NCBI GenBank assembly: GCA_024364735.1
Contig: JAGFNQ010008264.1
Location: 405,560 to 469,559, forward strand
Direction of reading: 5' to 3'
From: Boesenbergia rotunda
Lineage: Eukaryota > Streptophyta > Magnoliopsida > Zingiberales > Zingiberaceae
Length of the DNA: 64,000 bases
A program made the translations under genes and the position numbers. The notes under the pieces are model-generated. The model saw only the letters and a list, made by a program, of their open reading frames with translations. It searched no databases and had not been told where the DNA came from. This document shows, in pieces, positions 21,411-32,149 of the stretch. How positions within the stretch are numbered: position 1 is the first letter of the stretch; every line of letters starts with the position of its first letter.

Positions 21411-21994
21411 GACAGCTTTATTTCAAAAGCGGTGTCAGACGTCTGATTGCGTTCCGATTTCACTCTGATTTTCTCTGCTATCACTGATTTAACTTTGATT
21501 TCATTTGCTAAACCTCTGATTAAGTGTGCAGGTGATAGGGATGGATTCAAACACTCAAGGAGGGTCAATGGGAGTCTTTCCTTGGAGCAGATTTGTTTGT
21601 TTCTTCTTCTCAGGTCACAACGGATGGCGTGAGCTTGCAACGGCAGGAAGCTGACGAGCTGACCTGGGCTTGGCTGGAGAGTTCAATGAGTCCAGAGGTG
21701 ATCAAGATAGCTGAGGCTGTTGCAGTGAAGCTGGTGAGCAGTTGGGAGCTGCAGAGGTGCGCTTGGGACCTAGGATCAGTGAGCAGAGACTTAAGAGCTC
21801 GGTGGCTAAGAAGTCTTAAAAACAATTTCTTGATTCAAACTCTTCTTGCGGCTACAACTCTTGAGTTCTTGCGACAACTTTGATCCATCTCTTGTGCAAG
21901 CAACTGTGAATCTTGAGCAACCTACTGATACTTGAGCACTTGGAAGAAACAAGGAGCTTGGCGAGTAATGAGCACTGTGAATCTCTTGTGCAAG

Positions 21995-23500
21995 CAATAA
22001 AATCAGTTTGAAGCACCTCTATGCAATCTTCAGAAGAAATAGGAGGAATACTTACCTGATCTTGTTGAAGACTACCTGGAGGTTCTATAAGAGTAGATGT
22101 AATTATTAGTTCCTCCTGGTAATGAGCAATCTCTTCTTCAGGTTCAGGTTCTGGTGGACACTCAACTAAAACAGGTGATCCTTGGGTTCTTGCTTCCACC
22201 ATGCAAGTCCTTACACTTTCTGGTTCATCCACTGAATCTTCTAATGTACCAGTAAATTGTGGTGGTCCTTGGGGCTTAGTGCAATCCCCTACACCTATGG
22301 AATCATCTCCTATACATGCTTCTCCTGTAATATCTGCAACAAAAACATTAGAAAAATTAGGACCATCAATAATACTATCATCACAAAATAAAAGATGAGA
22401 ATGGTCCTGTGGAGCTTCAGAATCTTCTTCTTGAGCTGAAAAATTTGGAAATGAATTTTGATCAAAAACTTCAGGAAGAATGCATGTTGTAGGTTTCCTG
22501 ATTTTAATGACTTCTTCTTCTTCTTTTACCAACCTCCAAGTTAGTTCACAATCATACCCCTTAAAATCCTGAGTAGCCTGAGTAGATGGTTGGCTTGATC
22601 CTTGCATTTGATTCATTTGACTAGCAATTTGTCCAATGCCTCTTTCGATGTCTTGAAGCCTTTGTTGCTTTTGATGATATTGTAGAACTTGTTGAAACAT
22701 CTCCTCCATTCTTTGTTGTTGAGCCTCATTCTCATTAGGATTCTCAAAGCCTCCTTGATTGGTGTGGAAATCCTGTTGGTCTTGAAATGTAGAATAAGGC
22801 TGCTGAAAACCAAGAATTGGCTGTGAATTCTGAAATTGGAACTGTTGAGGCTGCTCAAATGGTTGAATGGGTTTATTAAACTGCTGAAGATTGGGTTGAT
22901 AGCAAGAATGATGTTGCTGGAAATTATTGTTCTGAAAATTCTGAAGTTGGGGCTGACATTGTTGATTGAATTGCTGAAATAGTTAGGGCTGAAAATTCTG
23001 AGTGCCTTGCTGAAAATTCTGACCTTGAAACTGGAAATCTTGCTGACATTGTTGAAATTGTGGCTGAAAAAACTGATTTGTTTGCTGAAAATTCGAATAA
23101 GGCTGTTGAAAATTTGAATTGAACCCTTGCTGAAAATTCTGAAATTATGGTTGAAACTACTGTGGTAGCTGATTAAAAGGTTGGCTCTGCTGAAAGTTTG
23201 AATCGGGCTGCCGAAAATATTGGTTTTGCTGCTGAAACTGTTGACATGGCTGCTGGTAAGTAGATGCATGACTGTTGGATCTTTGTTGGATCACATGATT
23301 CAGCCAAAACATTAACTCTGACAGTGCACTTGTGATCTCTTTACAATCCTCTGGTGAAAACATTTTGATCTTGCAGCCCTGTCATAAAACAAACAAGAAA
23401 AATGACAACAACCGTATACAAAAGATAAAGCAATCAGAATAGAATCAAATGATATAATTATCAAGCACCACTACATTCCCCGGCAACGGCGCCAAATTTT
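21995..23500 (-). pseudogene. Second partial internal region of the tandem LTR element (gag-like, FQ-rich)
   Basis: Near-identical copy of 27929-29434. On the minus strand the gag-like frame starts at 23363 (MFSPEDCKEITSALSEL) and carries the FQ-rich domain and the acidic C-terminal domain (ELTWRLVKEEEEVIKIRKPT, DQVSIPPISSEDCIEVLQTD). In-frame TAA codons lie at 23157 (shared with the other copy) and near 22983. Homology stops abruptly at 21995, so the repeat-protein region is missing here. Confidence 0.7.
23477..23494 (-). other. Primer-binding site, tRNA-Asp type
   Basis: Minus strand TGGCGCCGTTGCCGGGGA, six bases from the LTR end at 23501. The same site is at 29411-29428. Confidence 0.85.
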
Positions 23501-25581
23501 TGATAACCGTTTTTGTCGTGTTACGGTTTCAAATACAATTTAAGTACCGAATTCCTCTAAACTAATGTAGCATAGAGTAACTCGAGTCGTCTCCCAACGA
23601 ATGTAGTTGGTGCAAGATAAATCTCAGGATCGTATTTTATTGCTTTCGGGTTTTGGATATGAACTGGGTTTTGGGTTTGAACGTTAATACTACGAAAAGA
23701 AATGACAAAGCAGGTATGAAATCTAGCCTGATTAAGGAAAGACAGTACAGATAATGAAATCTAATTTAGCCTGACTACAATTGCGGTAAAGAAAAGAACA
23801 ACTTGAAATAAAGCAGTAACAAAACTAAACATGGAACAAAACCTACAGCATTAAAGAGATTTAATCTAACCTAACTTAAGTGCAATAAAATGAAGACATG
23901 AAACTGAAAACAATGGAAAGAGCAATACCGAACAAAAGTTAAACAACTACGAAACATCATAATTGAAGGTTTTGTTCTAAGAAACATTTAATCAAACACA
24001 TGAGAGGCATACTAAAATTTGCTTTAAGAACATTCAAATTGCAATAGGGAAAATTCGCCTAATACAAACATTCAACAATTATCCCAAGCATTCACCAATT
24101 AAGAACAATCACATTCGAAACCAATTGAAACATGTAATTAACCCAAGAAGTATTTGCTGTGAAGAGGAAACTTCTATGAAGAAGCTGTGAAGAATTGCTG
24201 AAAAGAATCAATTGCTGGGAAGGTGATCTACTGGTTACTGACTCGGAAAATGGAATTGAATTCGATTCTGGAAAATAAAGTTGTTGATGAAGGAACTGCC
24301 GGCTGCTGGAAATCGAAGCTGTGAAGAACTTAATTGAAGGGGATCTGCTGTAAAGGAAAAATTGAGAAGATGAAATCTGATATCTAGAAAACGAAATCTG
24401 CTGGAAGTAAATAGACTGTAAAATGTGTAAAGGAAATGGATCGCCGGCGGTGGATCGGGATGGCTGCGACGGCTGCGTTCGGCTAGGGTTTGGAACCCCC
24501 AGAGCCCTAGCTCGTCTGATGCGTGCGGCGGAGATGGCTGGCTTCTCTCCGAACCCCGAGAAAGCCCTTACTCTCTTCTCTTCGAACCCCGACAGAGAAG
24601 AGGTGGAGAATGAATACCGGCCGGCGGTTGTGGAGAAGCGGACCGCCGGCGGTGATGGTGGAGAGATGAGTCGCGTGTGTGGGTGCCGAACGATGCCCTA
24701 GCTTTGCTCGATCGCCCCCTTTTGTTCGTCTCAGCTCGACTTCAGCAGTCCGGTCAACCAAGCCAGCAATTGGGTTCAGTCCAGTCAGCCAACCAGAGCT
24801 CTTCACTTGATTCAGCCAGCCTTAGCCCAGCAATTGAGTTCGGTTAACCCAGCTTCTGCGGTTCGGTCCAGTCAGCCAGCCAGAGCTTGGTTCAGCCAAT
24901 GCCTTGTCTGGAACTTGAGTTCAGCCAGTCAATTGATTCAGTCCAACAGTTGGGTCAGTCAGCCAAGTCAGCTCAGAAGGAGATTAACAACAAACGGCTG
25001 AGATCGATTTGACTTCATCCAACGGTCAGATCTCTTCAGATCTGAACCAAACTCCACAGATCCCAATCAATGGTCCTGATCTACCTATCCCCAGCTCGGA
25101 TTAACCAGATCAGTGGCGGATGGTCCAGATCTTCCCTTTTCTTGAATGGATGGTCTAGAACCTCTTGAGCTTGATCCAACGGTCAGATTACTTCTGATTT
25201 GGCTGAAATTTTCAGATCTTGATCTCTGGTCATGATTGATTCTATCTTGGACTCGGATCGACCAGAAGTTGACCGATGGCTCAGATTTAGCCGTTCTTTG
25301 GAATGGACGACTCCTATTAATCCGATGCTCGATCCTTTTTGATCTGGATACAATCCTGACTCAAGTCTGACCCAATTTGATCTAGGTCCATGATCAATTG
25401 AAGCCTACAAAATGATATTCAAATTTAATGCCAAAAATATCCCAAATATACAAAGATTAGAATTAAAAGCCAAAATAGGGAAAATACATGAAACCTAATA
25501 AAATTGCAAACTTAAGCATATAAAATGTGGATCAAACATGGATTTTAGAGCCGAAAATAATCAACAAAATGATGGTTATCA
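23501..25581 (-). mobile_element. LTR of Athila/Tat-like element (shared central LTR)
   Basis: Minus-strand LTR of 2,081 bp, TGATAACCATC...CGGTTATCA. On its upstream side (25582-25594) is a polypurine tract AGTGTGGGGAGTT and on its downstream side a primer-binding site. It is therefore both the 3' LTR of the complete unit and the 5' LTR of the partial unit. Confidence 0.85.
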
Positions 25582-27032
25582 AACTCCCCACACTTATTCT
25601 TGGGCGTCTTGCACAAGTCAACTAGTAAACCTAGGATGTATCCCCCTAGATTATTCTCAATCATAGTCAGAAGCAATTGAAAGAAAAATACCTAAGGTTG
25701 TCAATTCCCAAAAATCTAAGCTCAATAGACTAGAGACTTGTCCTTAAATCAACAACATAACATTTTCATCCTTCATGATTCATTGAGATGAATTTAACTC
25801 ACTAAGTCTTTCAAGGGAAGTTTTGGTAGCTCTCTTCTTGAATTCTAAATTCATGATGAAAGTGGAGCTCACTCAAACACAACCATGGTTCTTGCACTAC
25901 CATAGGCTTGCTTATTATCTACTCTCCACCATTATTCATGAATTGGATCCACACCTACAAAAGCTTATTCAAACAAGTTAAAGAAGATATATGCAATGAT
26001 AGAGATGAAATAGAAAATTGAGAGACTTGATACTTATGACTCACGATAAAGAAAATAAAAAATATGATATGACAAAGAGATATGGCAAAGCAATGAAAAT
26101 AATATGAGAAGGAAACATGGAGAAGAAATATAGCATGATAAGAAAATATAGAAAAAGTAAGGGAAAGTGGAAGACTTAGATACTCAAAAATGTATCCCAA
26201 TGCACTTTGCCCAATTCTTTTGAGTTATCTTGCATGTATCATGGTTGTGGTGGAGTAGGAATTGAAGAACTGTGAAAATTCAGTGTGCCAATTATTTTCC
26301 AGCTGTTTTTTTTGTTTTTTTGTTTTTTTTAACAGCTCACATTTTTTTTACTTGGCATTTTTTTTTGCTTCTAATGATAGTATGCTTGCATCCTCCCCCA
26401 CACTTAAACTTTTGTCCGTCTCGGGCAAAATAACACTAAGAAATATTAAAGTATCCAAGTCCATGCAAAACATTATTATGAACATGAAAAAGAGGGAAAG
26501 GAAATATGGAATTAGAGTGTATCAATAAGGGAATTGCAAAAACAATATAAGAAGAGAAACAAAGTGATTTACTTCTATAAATGTGGTCCAATCATAGAAA
26601 TATAGCTTTGAAAGAACCTAAGCAAGTTCTAGAGTACAATCATATGTGTGTATCACAAAAATTTGGCCAATTCCTCACTAGGTAAAAAGAATTCATCTCA
26701 ACTCATCATTTTAGAATCCAATACTAAGAAGTACTCAAGCAACCAAGAATTTTCATCCAATGGCTCAAATCCTAAGTTTTGACAACCAAATTTAATTTAC
26801 TTTCAAAGGACTCTAGAATGATATAAGAAAATCTAGATAGATACATTTATTCCTAATCATGCAAGAAGTGAAATGCCAAAAGAAATAAAATGATATCTAC
26901 AATGACTTTTATGCATTCTACTCTACGCAAACATTTATTAGCAGGAACTCATTTGAAAAGAAAAATTACTACTTGAAAATATGAAAATAATATTCACAAT
27001 GAAATAGGAGTGTAAGAAGAAATAACTCCCTT
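25582..27032 (-). other. 3' non-coding part of the LTR element, with polypurine tracts
   Basis: Mostly AT-rich. Two purine tracts on the minus strand: AAGTTTAAGTGTGGGGGAGG at about 26394-26413 and AAGTGTGGGGAGTT at 25582-25595, the second abutting the LTR. No RT, RNase H or integrase in any frame, so the element is non-autonomous. Confidence 0.65.
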
Positions 27033-27332
27033 TCAAATAGGGTACAGAGCACGTAGCATCCATCTTGGGAGAATTATCCTCATGTAGTCAATCTCGTAGT
27101 GCATGGATTTCTCCCTTGACAATTTAGCACAAGCATCTTCCAGTGGTCGGAGACGATTAAGGTTCAGAATCCATTCATGGGGTAGATAATTGAAAATCAA
27201 AGTGAACTCGACCCCTCCCACTGCATGCCCCTTAGAAGTCCTTCCGGGAGGTTGTAGGCTATTAAGTTTCAGTACCCATTCTAGGAGCCTACGGGAGCCT
27301 GCAAAACCATGTATAGAAGATACCTCCCGCAC
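27033..27332 (-). CDS. Small ORF in the LTR element
   Basis: 100-codon frame overlapping the end of the repeat-protein ORF. It contains two related segments (LEWVLKLNSLQPPGRT and HEWILNLNRLRPLEDA), suggesting an internal duplication. No family recognised. It may be the C-terminal continuation of the upstream ORFs after a frameshift, or an untranslated relic. Confidence 0.3.
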   Translation of the reverse strand: MREVSSIHGFAGSRRLLEWVLKLNSLQPPGRTSKGHAVGGVEFTLIFNYLPHEWILNLNRLRPLEDACAKLSREKSMHYEIDYMRIILPRWMLRALYPI

Positions 27333-27935
27333 GCATGCAGGGTAAGAAAAAATGAAATGTGAACAACCTCTATATAAAATGACTCAAGATATGCATCACA
27401 TCCTATGAAATCAATTTTCGGTACCTCAATAAATTTATCACAATTATTTTCTACAAAAGATGCATCAAGAAACTCATCACAAACAATGAAATCCATTTTG
27501 GGTACCTCTATCAGTTTTTCACCATCAATATCTGCATAAGATGTGTCCAATAATTCATCAGAACAAATAGCATCAATACTAGGTACCTCAATGGAATTTT
27601 CACAATCAATTTCTAAATAAAATGTAGCAAGACATGCATCACAACCAATAAGATCAACCATGGGTACCTCCATATGTTTTTCACACTCAACTTCAGCATA
27701 AGATATAACAAGAGATTCATTACAATAAACAACATCAATTTCAGGTTCTTCTAAAATTTTTTCATAATCCATATTCACAAAAGATGTATCAAAAGATTCA
27801 TCATAACAAACAACATCAATTTGGGGCACTTCTAAAAAAATTTTACAATCCATATCCACAAAAGATGTATAAGGGATTCATCATAACAAACAACATCAAT
27901 TTTAGGTGCCTCTAAAAATTTTTTATATCAATAAA
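27281..27935 (-). CDS. 27-residue-repeat acidic protein of the LTR element
   Basis: From 27859 downward the frame encodes 192 residues made almost wholly of a 27-residue repeat. Consensus: [ILV]D-C-E-K-x-I-E-V-P-x-[IV]-D-x-I-x-C-D-x-x-L-[DE]-T-S-[FY]-x-[ED]. Examples are IDCENSIEVPSIDAICSDEL and IDGEKLIEVPKMDFIVCDEF. One further unit is readable in another frame at 27860-27935, joining the gag-like ORF, so a frameshift probably separates them. Each unit keeps one or two cysteines and the EVPxID core. There are about seven units of 81 bp. No family recognised; no catalytic motif. The C-terminus passes into a hydrophobic stretch. Function unknown. Confidence 0.5.
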
Positions 27936-29297
27936 ATCAGTTTGAAGCACCTCTATGCAATCTTCAGAAGAAATAGGAGGAATACTTACCTGATCTTGCT
28001 GAAGACTACCTGGAGGTTCTATAAGAGTAGATGTAATTATTAGTTCCTCCTGGTAATGAGCAATCTCTTCTTCAGGTTCAGGTTCTGGTGGACACTCAAC
28101 TAAAACAGGTGATCCTTGGGTTCTTGCTTCCACCATGCAAGTCCCTACACTTTCTGGTTCATCCTCTGAATCTTCTAATATACCAGTAAATTGTGGTGGT
28201 CCCTGGGGCTTAGTGCAATCCCCTACACCTATGGAATCATCTCCTATACATGCTTCTCTTGTAATATCTGCAACAACAACATTAGAAAAATTAGGACCAT
28301 CAATAATACTATCATCACAAAATAAAAGATGAGAATGGTCCTGTGGAGCTTCAGAATCTTCTTCTTGAGCTGAAAAATTTGGAAATGAATTTTGATCAAA
28401 AACTTCAGGAAGAATGCATGTTGTAGGTTTCCTGATTTTAATGACTTCTTCTTCTTCTTCTACCAACCTCCAAGTTAGTTCACAATCATACCCCTTAAAA
28501 TCCTGAGTAGCCTGAGTAGATGTTTGGCTTGATCCTTGCATTTGATTCATTTGACTAGCAATTTGTCCAACGCCTCTTTCGATGTCTTGAAGCCTTTGTT
28601 GCTTTTGATGATATTGTAGAACTTGTTGAAACATCTCCTCCATTCTTTGTTGTTGAGTCTCATTCTCATTAGGATTCTCAAAGCCTCCTTGATTGGTGTG
28701 GAAATCCTGTTGGTCTTGAAATGTAGAATAAGGCTGCTGAAAACCAAGAATTGGCTGTGAATTCTGAAATTGGAACTGTTGAGGCTGCTCAAATGGTTGA
28801 ATGGGTTGATTAAACTGCTGAAGATTGGGTTGATAGCAAGAATGATGTTGCTGGAAATTATTGTTCTGAAAATTCTGAAGTTGGGGCTGACATTGTTGAT
28901 TGAATTGCTGAAATAGTTGGGGCTGAAAATTCTGAGTGCCTTGCTGAAAATTTTGACCTTGAAACTGGAAATCTTGCTGACATTGTTGAAATTGTGGCTG
29001 AAAAAACTGATTTGTTTGCTGAAAATTCGAATAAGGCTGTTGAAAATTTGAATTGAACCCTTGCTGAAAATTCTGAAATTATGGTTGAAACTGCTGTGGT
29101 AGCTGATTAAAAGGTTGGTTCTGCTGAAAGTTTGAATCGGGCTGCTGAAAATATTGGTTTTGCTGCTGAAACTGTTGACATGGCTGCTGGTAAGTAGATG
29201 CATGACTGTTGGATCTTTGTTGGATCACATGATTCAGCCAAAACATTAACTTTGACAGTGCACTTGTGATCTCTTTACAATCCTCTGGTGAAAACAT
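27912..29297 (-). CDS. Gag-like FQ-rich ORF of non-autonomous LTR element
   Basis: Minus frame starting ATG 29297 (MFSPEDCKEITSALSKLMFW), just after the primer-binding site and a likely small leader intron (donor about 29350, acceptor TTTGTGACAG at 29318). Residues about 30-205 are extremely rich in Q, F and N (units like NFQQ, QFQPQ). Residues 219-250 are a coiled-coil-like MEEMFQQVLQYHQKQQRLQD. Then comes an acidic region with ELTWRLVEEEEEVIKIRKPT and DHSHLLFCDDSIIDGPNFSN. One in-frame TAA interrupts at 29079; the rest (28643-27912) is open and ends TAG. No zinc knuckle. Position and low complexity suggest a structural Gag substitute; this is inference. Confidence 0.55.
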
Positions 29298-29410
29298 TTT
29301 GATCTTGCAGCCCTGTCACAAAACAAACAAGAAAAATGGCAGCAACCGTATACAAAAGATAAAGCAATCAGAATAGAATCAAATGATATAATTATCAAGC
29401 ACCACTACAT

Positions 29411-29428
29411 TCCCCGGCAACGGCGCCA
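29411..29428 (-). other. Primer-binding site, tRNA-Asp type
   Basis: TGGCGCCGTTGCCGGGGA on the minus strand, six bases inside the LTR at 29435. Confidence 0.85.
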
Positions 29429-29434
29429 AATTTT

Positions 29435-31587
29435 TGATAACCGTTTTTGTCGTGTTACGGTTTCAAATACAATTTAAGTACCGAATTCCTCTAAACTAAT
29501 GTAGCATAGAGTAACTCGAGTCGTCTCCCAACGAATGTAGTTGGTGCAAGATAAATCTCAGGATCGTATTTTATTGCTTTCGGGTTTTGGATATGAACTG
29601 GGTTTTGGGTTTGAACGTTAATACTACGAAAAGAAATGACAAAGCAGGTATGAAATCTAGCCTGATTAAGGAAAGACAGTACAGATAATGAAATCTAATT
29701 TAGCCTGACTACAATTGCGGTAAAGAAAAGAACAACTTGAAATAAAGCAGTAACAAAACTAAACATGGAACAAAACCTACAACATTAAAGAGATTTAATC
29801 TAACCTAACTTAAGTGCAATAAAATGAAGACATGAAACTGAAAACAATAGAAAGAGCAATACCGAACAAAAGTTAAACAACTACGAAACATCATAATTGA
29901 AGGTTTTGTTCTAAGAAACATTTAATCAAACACATGAGAGGCATACTAAAATTTGCTTCAAGAACATTCAAATTGCAATAGGGAAAATTTGCCTAATACA
30001 AACATTCAACAATTATCCCAAGCATTCACCAATTAAGAACAATCACATTCGAAACCAATTGAAACATGTAATTAACCCAAGAAGTATTTGCTATGAAGAG
30101 GAAACTTCTATGAAGAAGCTGAAGTAATCAGCAACTTGAAACACGCCACTGGATCAAGCTGCTGTGAAGAAGCTGTGAAGAATTGCTGAAAAGAATCAAT
30201 TGCTGGGAAGGTGATCTACTGGTTACTGACTCGGAAAATGGAATTGAATTCGATTCTGGAAAATAAAGCTGCTGATGAAGGAACTGCCGGCTGCTGGAAA
30301 TTGAAGCTGTGAAGAACTTAATTGAAGGGGATCTGCTGTAAAGGAAAAACTAAGAAGATGAAATCTGAAATCTAGAAAACGAAATCTGCTGGAAGTAAAT
30401 AGACTGTTAAATGTGTAAAGGAAATGGATCGCCGGCGGTGGATCAGGATGGCTGCGACGGCTGCGTTCGGCTAGGGTTCGGATCCCCCAGAGCCCTAGCT
30501 CGTCCGATGCGTGCGGCGGAGATGGCTGGCTTCTCTCCGAACCCCGAAAGAGAAAGCCCTTACTCTCTTCTCTTCGAACCCCGACAGAGAAGAGGTGGAG
30601 AAGAATACCGGCCGGCGGCTGTGGAGAAGCGGACCGCCGGCGGTGATGGTGGAGAGATGAGTCGCGTGTGTGGGTGTCGAACGATGCCCTAGCTTTGCTC
30701 GATCGCCCCCTTTTGTTCGTCTCAGCTCGACTTCAGCAGTCCGATCAACCAAGCCAGCAATTGGGTTCAGTCCAGTCAGCCAACCAGAGCTCTTCACTTG
30801 ATTCAGCAAGCCTTAGCCCAGCAATTGAGTTCGGTTAACCCAGCTTCTGCGGTTCGGTCCAGTCAGCCAGCCAGAGCTTGGTTCAACCAATGCCTTATCT
30901 GGAACTTGAGTTCAGCCAGTCAATTGATTCAGTCCAACAGTGATTCAGTCCAACAGTTGGGTCAGTCAGCCAAGTCAGCTCAGAAGGAGATTAACAACAA
31001 ACGGCTGAGATCGATTTGGCTTCATCCAACGGTCAGATGTCTTCAGATCTGAACCAAACTCCACAGATCCCAATCAATGGTCCTGATCTACCTATCCCCA
31101 GCTCAGATTAACCAGATCAGTGACGGATGGTCCAGATCTTCCCTTTTCTTGAATGGATGGTCTAGAACCTCTTGAGCTTGATCCAACGGTCAGATTACTT
31201 CTGATTTGGCTGAAATTTTCAGATCTTGATCTCTGGTCATGATTGATTCTATCTTGGACTCGGATCGACCAGAAGTTGACCGATGGCTCAGATCTAGCCG
31301 TTCTCTGGAATGGACGGCTCCTATTAATCCGATGCTTGATCCTTTTGATCTGGATACAATCCTGACTCAAGTCTGACCCAATTTGATCTAGGTCCATGAT
31401 CAATTGAAGCCTACAAAATGATATTCAAATTTAATGCCAAAAATATCTCAAATATACAAAGATTAGAATTAAAAGCCAAAATAGGGAAAATACATGAAAC
31501 CTAATAAAATTGCAAACTTAAGCATATAAAATGTGGATCAAACATGGATTTTAGAGCCGAAAATAATCAACAAAATGATGGTTATCA
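29435..31587 (-). mobile_element. 5' LTR of Athila/Tat-like element
   Basis: 2,153 bp, TGATAACC...GGTTATCA. Very similar along its length to the LTR at 23501-25581; it is longer through a ~50-bp segment near 30121-30170 and a 17-bp duplication (GATTCAGTCCAACAGT) near 30935. Short GC-rich frames at 30411-30692 (and 24423-24701 in the other LTR) have no domain. Confidence 0.85.
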
Positions 31588-32018
31588 CCAAGCCTACTCA
31601 CTGAGAGGCAGTAGGGTTTTACAGCTCTTGACCGGGCATGTGCAGCACCGAGGCCAAGCCTTCTCATCGAGAGACAGTAGGGTTTTATAGCTCTTGGCCG
31701 TGCACGTGCAGCACCGAGGCCAAGACTACTCACCGAGAGGCAGTAGGGTATTGCAGCTCTTAGCTGGACATATGCATCACTGAGGCTAAGCCTACTTATC
31801 ACGGAGACAGTAGGGTTTTGCAGCTCTTGGTCGGGCATGTGCAGCACTGAGGCCGAGCCCACTCACTGTCGAGGTAGTAGGGTTTTGCAGCTCTTGGCCG
31901 GGCATGTGCAGCACTGAGGCCGAGCCCACTCACTGTCGAGGTAGTAGGGTTTTGCAGCTCTTGGCCGGGCATGTGCAGCACTGAGGCCAAGCCTACTCAC
32001 CGAGAGGCAATAGAGTTT
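31588..32018 (-). repeat. 66-bp tandem repeat, about 6.4 copies (Retand 3' region)
   Basis: On the plus strand units run CCAAGCCTACTCACCGAGAGGCAGTAGGGTTTTGCAGCTCTTGGCC..GCATGTGCAGCACTGAGG (66-67 bp). Two adjacent units at 31856-31989 are identical or nearly so. It lies downstream of the minus-strand pol and is cut at 31587 by the LTR element. Confidence 0.85.
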
Positions 32019-32149
32019 ATACACAGGTAAGGACTCAGCGCTTTCCGCGTAATATTCCGTTTACTCTTTTTATTTATTGAACTGTAAGGCAATGTAAATA
32101 TAGAATACAGCAGACAAGCAAACAACTCAATACCTCACCGAGTACGATA

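Larger units (their letters stand above)
20211..21994 (+). mobile_element. SIRE-like LTR sequence rich in repeats, end not found
   Basis: Begins TGTTGATGCAG right after the Retand repeat and shares the AAGTCCTGGTCGGGGACTGGGCAC motif with the other SIRE-type LTRs. It holds two repeat blocks (20335-20765 and 20870-21410). No TATA box or C-rich LTR end was found before the next element at 21995, so the 3' part is lost or unusual. The open frame at 21593-21883 has no recognisable domain. Confidence 0.5.

Noticed and set aside
24423..24701. GC-rich frame in the LTR (also 30411-30692) as a small gene
   Set aside because: Present in both LTR copies at the same place with a length-changing indel, no domain; likely LTR regulatory or leader sequence.
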